From Muribaculaceae bacterium (lineage in GTDB: Bacteria; Bacteroidota; Bacteroidia; Bacteroidales; Muribaculaceae): 64,000 nt of DNA. The stretch lies in the NCBI GenBank assembly GCA_022509185.1, contig JAFLTS010000003.1:1-64000 (forward strand), in the 5' to 3' direction. Shown here piece after piece: positions 59,617 through 64,000 of the stretch (position 1 is the stretch's first letter; every line of letters begins with the position of its first letter). Both the position numbers and the translations under genes were made by a program. The notes beneath the pieces were generated by a model. It saw only the letters and a program-made list of their open reading frames with translations, was not told the DNA's origin and searched no databases.

Positions 59617-62600
59617 ATGGCAGGCCGAAGAAACGGAAAAACCTATCTTCTAAAATTGCTTTTTACGGTGACCGCTCTGTCGGCTGCCGGTATCTTCATG
59701 TATGCACAGTATCTTAAGAGCGAACTTGCCCCACCCCCGGCTTATATCCCAGAATATTTAGACGATTCAGAAATTCCTGACAGTGTTTTTCTGCCCTTAC
59801 CGGTGCAGACTACCATTCCCATGGAGTATTCCGATTATATGAGCGGAGAGTATGCGGCAGACCTATCTACCCCGGCAAATGTAACAATGGAACCCATTTA
59901 TGATCCGGAGACAGGGATGTATATAATGCATAGTCGTGTTGGAGGTCTCGATATCATTACTCCGTTCATGATGACCCCCTCTGAATACAACAATATGGTG
60001 AACCGTAACGAAATGTTCGGTTATTTCCAGCAAAGAAATTCAGAAATCTTCGAAAAACCTGAACGGCAGCCTTTCAATGTGCTTGACATGAATTTCTCCA
60101 TCGGACCACTGGAAAAGATTTTCGGTCCCGGAGGAGTAAGACTTACAACACAAGGATCGGTTCAACTTTCGATGGGTATCAAAAGCAACAAGACCGACAA
60201 TCCCTCCCTTTCATTGAAATCAAGGCGTAAAACTTATTTCAGTTTTGACCAGAAAATCCAGGCCACAATAGGAGCCAGTGTGGGTGATAAACTGAAATTC
60301 GATATGACCTATAATACTGATGCAACCTTTGATTTCGATTCAAAAAACCTTAAGCTCAATTATGAAGGTAAAGAAGATGAAATCATAAAAAGCATAGAAG
60401 CCGGTAATGTAAGTATGACTACGGGATCAAGCCTCATTCGAGGTGGTACTTCTCTATTTGGTATGAAGGCCAAGCTTCAATTCGGAAAGTTAACTTTAAC
60501 CGGCCTTGTCAGTCAACAGAACAGTGAATCCAAAACAGTGAACACCCAGGGAGGTGTACAGACCACCAAGTACTCGATTAAAGCCGACGATTATGACGAG
60601 AACAGGCATTTCTTCCTGGCTCAATATTTTTACGACAATTATGATGAATTTGCTTCCAAACTTCCCCACGTATCATCAGGGATCAATATAACAAGGGTGG
60701 AAGTTTGGGTAACAAACAAGAGCGGATACTATGATGAAGCCCGAAACTTCGTGGGCTTTATGGATATTGGAGAGAACACCCGTCTTGCCAGCGATTACTG
60801 GATCCCTAACTACAGCTTCAACAATCCTTCCAACAGATCAAACAATCTTCTGGATGTAATAAAAAGTGAATATCCCGGAGCCAGAAATATCAATAGCGTT
60901 ACTCAGGCATTGGAACCGTTGCAGACTTACGGTATCACCGGAGGAAGGGATTTTGAAAAGGTGGAGAGTGCAAGATTATTGAAATCTTCAGAATATTCTT
61001 TAAACAGCACCTTAGGTTATATCTCACTAAAGTCGGCCATAGGAAATGATGAGGTTCTGGCTGTAGCATATGAATACACATACAACGGCCAGGTATTTCA
61101 GGTAGGTGAATTTTCGAGCGATATCACGACTACTTCCGATTGTCTTTATCTAAAGATGCTTAAGGGTACCACAGTATCTCCAAAGCTACCGGCCTGGAAA
61201 CTGATGATGAAAAATGTGTATTCTTTAGGAGCATATCAGCTGCAAAGAAAGAATTTCAAACTCAATATAAAGTTTCTGAGCGACACTACAGGAGTTGAGA
61301 TAAACTATCTGCCGGTAGGTGACTTGGCAAATCAGTCTTTGCTTCAGGTAATGAACCTTGACCGTATAGATTCCAATCAGGAATCTAATCCTGACGGTTT
61401 TTTTGATTTTATTGAAGGTTACACGGTGCAGAGCACAAACGGTAAGATAATATTTCCTGTAGCAGAGCCATTCGGATCACATCTTGAAAGAAAGATAGGT
61501 TCTCCTGCAATTGCCCAGGAATATGTCTATAAAGAACTATATGACTCAACCCTTACGGTAGCCAGGCAGTTTGCTGATAAAAACAAGTTCTCGCTAAGCG
61601 GAGAATATCAAGCATCCAACGGAGCCACAATACGGCTGAATGCCATGAATGTTCCCAGGGGTTCGGTTGTAGTTATGGCCGGTGGAGTTGTTCTTACTGA
61701 AAACAGTGACTATACGGTTGATTACAGTATGGGTATAGTGACTATCACCAATCAGAGTATCATAGATTCAGGAACTAATGTGAGCGTGACTTTAGAGAAC
61801 CAGTCACTTTACAGCATGCAGAGAAAGACCTTGATGGGGCTTGACGCACAATATAAGTTCAACAAAGATCTAACTCTCGGCGGAACGATAATGCATTTCT
61901 CCGAAAAGGCACTTACTGAGAAAGTGGGAATTGGTGAGGAGCTTGTAAACAATACCATGCTGGGCTTTAACCTGAGCTACAATAAAGAGTTTATGTGGCT
62001 CACAAATCTATTGAACAAAGTTCCGACTATCAATGCTGTTTCTCCTTCAGCATTCAGAGTAAACGCCGAATTCGCAACACTTCTTCCTCAGAAACAGAAA
62101 TCCGGCACAACTAAAGGCTCATCCTATATTGATGATTTCGAAGGTAGCCAGACAGGAGTAGACCTAAGGAATCCTTATTCATGGACTTTAGCCTCCACTC
62201 CGTATGATCCGGGGCCTGATGCTCTGTTCCCGGAAGCGGGTCTTTCTAATAATGTGGATTATGGAAAAAATAGAGCACTGCTGGCCTGGAATTATATCGA
62301 CAGATTCTGGACCCAGAAAAATTCCGACCTTATACCAGGTTATCTACGAAATGACTTGAAACAGCTTTCCAATCCTTATGTGAGGGAAGTAAGGGTAGAT
62401 GAAATTTATCCGGGCCGTGACGTGCTTTACGGAGAATCCAATTATGTACAGACCTTGAACCTTTCCTTTTATCCAAAGGAGAGGGGTCCATATAACCTTG
62501 ATGCCGAAAATATCGATGATCTGGGTAATCTTCTCAATCCACAGAAAAGATGGGGTGGCATCATGCGTAAAATGGATAATCCTAACTTTGAGCAGAATAA

Positions 62601-64000
62601 TGTGGAATATCTTCAGTTCTGGCTCCTGGATCCTTTCCTTGATCCGGAGAATCCGAATGAAGAGGGGGGCGATCTGTATTTCAATTTCGGCGAGATCAGC
62701 GAGGATATCCTGAAAGATGGAATGAAAAGTTATGAGAACGGTATTCCGGTAGACGGTAATTATAATTTCATCAAGGAGACTAATTGGGGGCGGGTATCAA
62801 CGCAGACATCTCTTACCTATGCTTTCGAGAATTCCGAGAATGCCCGTGTGCTTCAGGATGTGGGACTCGACGGTCTTCCAAACGTAGATGAATATACATT
62901 CAGCTCTTATGCGGAATATCTTGAAAAACTTAAAAACAAACTTCCGGCTACTACAATAGCGGACATGGAGGAGGATCCATTCTCACCAATGAATGACCCG
63001 GCAGGTGATAATTATCATTTCTATAGAAGTAATTACTATGATGATGTGAAAGCCGGCATTCTTGACCGTTATAAAAGATATAACGGAGTGGAAATGAACT
63101 CTCTTTCTCCGGATCAGAGTGATAATCCTTACTATCAGTCTTCAAGAAGTGTACCCGATGTGGAGGATATCAATCAGGATAATACCTTGAACGAATATGA
63201 GAGATATTTCGAATATAAGATATCTATCCGTCCGGAGGATCTTGTTGTAGGTCAAAATTATGTCACTGACAGAAGAGAGAAAGTGGTTACCACAAGAGAG
63301 GGCCCTGCTACCACCGTATGGTATCAATTTAAAATTCCTTTGAAGCAACCGGACAAAGTGGTGGGAGATATCAATGATTTCACTACAATAAGGTTTGCCA
63401 GAATTTTCATGACCGGATTTAAGGAAGTGACACATCTCAGGTTCGCCACTTTAGAACTTGTAAGGGGTGAATGGAGAAACTATGAATACAGCCTTACCAG
63501 CAGAAACGAAAGTCCGGCAGAGGGAGTTCTGGATATGTCGATAGTAAATATTGAGGAGAATGCAGGACGTGATCCCATAAACTATGTATTACCGCCGGAT
63601 GTGAGTCGCCAGCAGGATCCGGGTTCCACACAGGCCACACAACTTAACGAGCAATCCCTCCAGATGAAAGTTACGGGTCTTCAACCCGGAGATGCCCTGG
63701 GTGCTTATAAAAACACGCAGCTCGATCTACGTGTTTACAGGAGGATGCAAATGTGGGTACACGCGGAAGCATTAGTAAACGATGTAACAAATCTTCAGGA
63801 TAATGACCTTGCTATATTTATCCGGTTAGGTTCTGATATCAAAAACAACTATTATGAATATGAAGTGCCACTGGAGATAACTCCACCGGGATATTACAAC
63901 AATTATAATTATTCCGACAGGCAGAAGGTATGGCCGATCTCCAATTTCCTTGACTTTCCGTTTGAGGTCCTGACGAATATGAAGGTTGCTCGAAATCATG
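59617..64000 (+). CDS. sprA: SprA, T9SS outer-membrane translocon (partial, runs off the window)
   Basis: An open frame of about 1,461 codons begins one base after ruvA and has no stop before the window ends. The start MAGRRNGKTYLLKLLFTVTA carries a signal segment, and the rest has long SprA-type beta-strand blocks. Examples are FNVLDMNFSIGPLEKIFGPG, TTQGSVQLSMGIKSNKTDNP, DKLKFDMTYNTDATFDFDSK and SYIDDFEGSQTGVDLRNPYS. SprA (Sov in Porphyromonas) is the giant 36-strand barrel that exports cargo of the type IX secretion system; full length is about 2,300-2,500 residues, so some 900-1,000 residues are missing here. The sorting-domain proteins at 50482 and 52745 are likely cargo. Confidence 0.9.
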   Translation, partial: MAGRRNGKTYLLKLLFTVTALSAAGIFMYAQYLKSELAPPPAYIPEYLDDSEIPDSVFLPLPVQTTIPMEYSDYMSGEYAADLSTPANVTMEPIYDPETGMYIMHSRVGGLDIITPFMMTPSEYNNMVNRNEMFGYFQQRNSEIFEKPERQPFNVLDMNFSIGPLEKIFGPGGVRLTTQGSVQLSMGIKSNKTDNPSLSLKSRRKTYFSFDQKIQATIGASVGDKLKFDMTYNTDATFDFDSKNLKLNYEGKEDEIIKSIEAGNVSMTTGSSLIRGGTSLFGMKAKLQFGKLTLTGLVSQQNSESKTVNTQGGVQTTKYSIKADDYDENRHFFLAQYFYDNYDEFASKLPHVSSGINITRVEVWVTNKSGYYDEARNFVGFMDIGENTRLASDYWIPNYSFNNPSNRSNNLLDVIKSEYPGARNINSVTQALEPLQTYGITGGRDFEKVESARLLKSSEYSLNSTLGYISLKSAIGNDEVLAVAYEYTYNGQVFQVGEFSSDITTTSDCLYLKMLKGTTVSPKLPAWKLMMKNVYSLGAYQLQRKNFKLNIKFLSDTTGVEINYLPVGDLANQSLLQVMNLDRIDSNQESNPDGFFDFIEGYTVQSTNGKIIFPVAEPFGSHLERKIGSPAIAQEYVYKELYDSTLTVARQFADKNKFSLSGEYQASNGATIRLNAMNVPRGSVVVMAGGVVLTENSDYTVDYSMGIVTITNQSIIDSGTNVSVTLENQSLYSMQRKTLMGLDAQYKFNKDLTLGGTIMHFSEKALTEKVGIGEELVNNTMLGFNLSYNKEFMWLTNLLNKVPTINAVSPSAFRVNAEFATLLPQKQKSGTTKGSSYIDDFEGSQTGVDLRNPYSWTLASTPYDPGPDALFPEAGLSNNVDYGKNRALLAWNYIDRFWTQKNSDLIPGYLRNDLKQLSNPYVREVRVDEIYPGRDVLYGESNYVQTLNLSFYPKERGPYNLDAENIDDLGNLLNPQKRWGGIMRKMDNPNFEQNNVEYLQFWLLDPFLDPENPNEEGGDLYFNFGEISEDILKDGMKSYENGIPVDGNYNFIKETNWGRVSTQTSLTYAFENSENARVLQDVGLDGLPNVDEYTFSSYAEYLEKLKNKLPATTIADMEEDPFSPMNDPAGDNYHFYRSNYYDDVKAGILDRYKRYNGVEMNSLSPDQSDNPYYQSSRSVPDVEDINQDNTLNEYERYFEYKISIRPEDLVVGQNYVTDRREKVVTTREGPATTVWYQFKIPLKQPDKVVGDINDFTTIRFARIFMTGFKEVTHLRFATLELVRGEWRNYEYSLTSRNESPAEGVLDMSIVNIEENAGRDPINYVLPPDVSRQQDPGSTQATQLNEQSLQMKVTGLQPGDALGAYKNTQLDLRVYRRMQMWVHAEALVNDVTNLQDNDLAIFIRLGSDIKNNYYEYEVPLEITPPGYYNNYNYSDRQKVWPISNFLDFPFEVLTNMKVARNH

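Noticed and set aside
62498..62713. Short plus-strand ORF near the window end
   Set aside because: It lies in another frame inside sprA and has no features of its own.

Overview
The window is an unbroken piece of a Bacteroidales (Bacteroidetes) chromosome. The evidence is a vitamin B12 locus of Bacteroides type (BtuB, a BtuG-like propeller and a DUF4465 lipoprotein behind a cobalamin riboswitch), SprA of the type IX secretion system (T9SS), T9SS C-terminal sorting domains on secreted proteins, the DUF4835 and DUF5606 families, an extended Bacteroidetes NusB, and many promoters that fit the Bacteroidetes pattern TTTG-N(19-20)-TAnnTTTG. Muribaculaceae or a near relative is my guess; the sequence read by eye does not settle the genus. 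G+C looks like about 40%. Gene content is mostly housekeeping. I see no prophage, CRISPR array or insertion sequence.

Layout. 1-185: a rearranged 5S rRNA-like sequence. 186-8300 (minus): a seven-gene B12 uptake operon headed by a cobalamin riboswitch. 8300-12030 (minus): etfB-etfA-acyl-CoA dehydrogenase with a terminator. 12150-13385 (plus): a PD40-type secreted protein. 13540-14726: rpsF-rpsR-rplI with promoter and terminator. 14744-21333 (plus): dnaN, a DnaQ-like exonuclease, coaBC, DUF4835, recN, rlmB. 21360-25233 (plus): nusB, yajC, ybbR-like, coaE, DUF5606. 25281-28048 (minus): nrdD-nrdG. 28242-30257 (plus): a META-domain lipoprotein, hslR-like, pth. 30228-35763 (minus): tolC-macA-macB(ATPase)-macB(permease)-tilS. 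35800-35940: REP-like palindromes. 36011-38587: ruvX, rpmE2 and a YidE/AspT-type transporter. 38610-40811: ddh, mgtC and a small HU-like protein. 40867-45615 (minus): a TPR protein, dsbD and glnS. 45658-48113: a LolC/E-like permease, a tyrosine recombinase and tRNA-Cys. 48126-55764: an M3 peptidase and two secreted proteins, one a large repeat protein. 55709-58960: lysC, yqgE, a GNAT and recR. 58969-64000: ruvA and the first ~1,460 codons of sprA, which runs off the window.

How genes work together. The B12 operon encodes the full path: surface capture lipoproteins, TonB receptor, periplasmic binder and the inner-membrane BtuCD-type importer, all under B12 repression. The acyl-CoA dehydrogenase passes electrons to EtfAB. 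The tolC-macAB genes form a tripartite efflux pump with tilS translationally coupled at the end. SprA, DUF4835 (PorD-type) and sorting-domain cargo indicate a working T9SS. RecN, RecR, RuvA, RuvX and DnaN are spread across the window and serve repair and replication.

The points I find most worth checking are the rearranged 5S-like locus next to btuD, the enlarged NusB with an apparent internal duplication, the tandem TGCCAAA heptamers over the nrdD -33 box, the 15-bp palindrome at the etfB start site, two probable leaderless genes (recR and the LolC/E-like permease), and a lone tyrosine recombinase abutting tRNA-Cys. I did not find a clear unknown multi-gene system.
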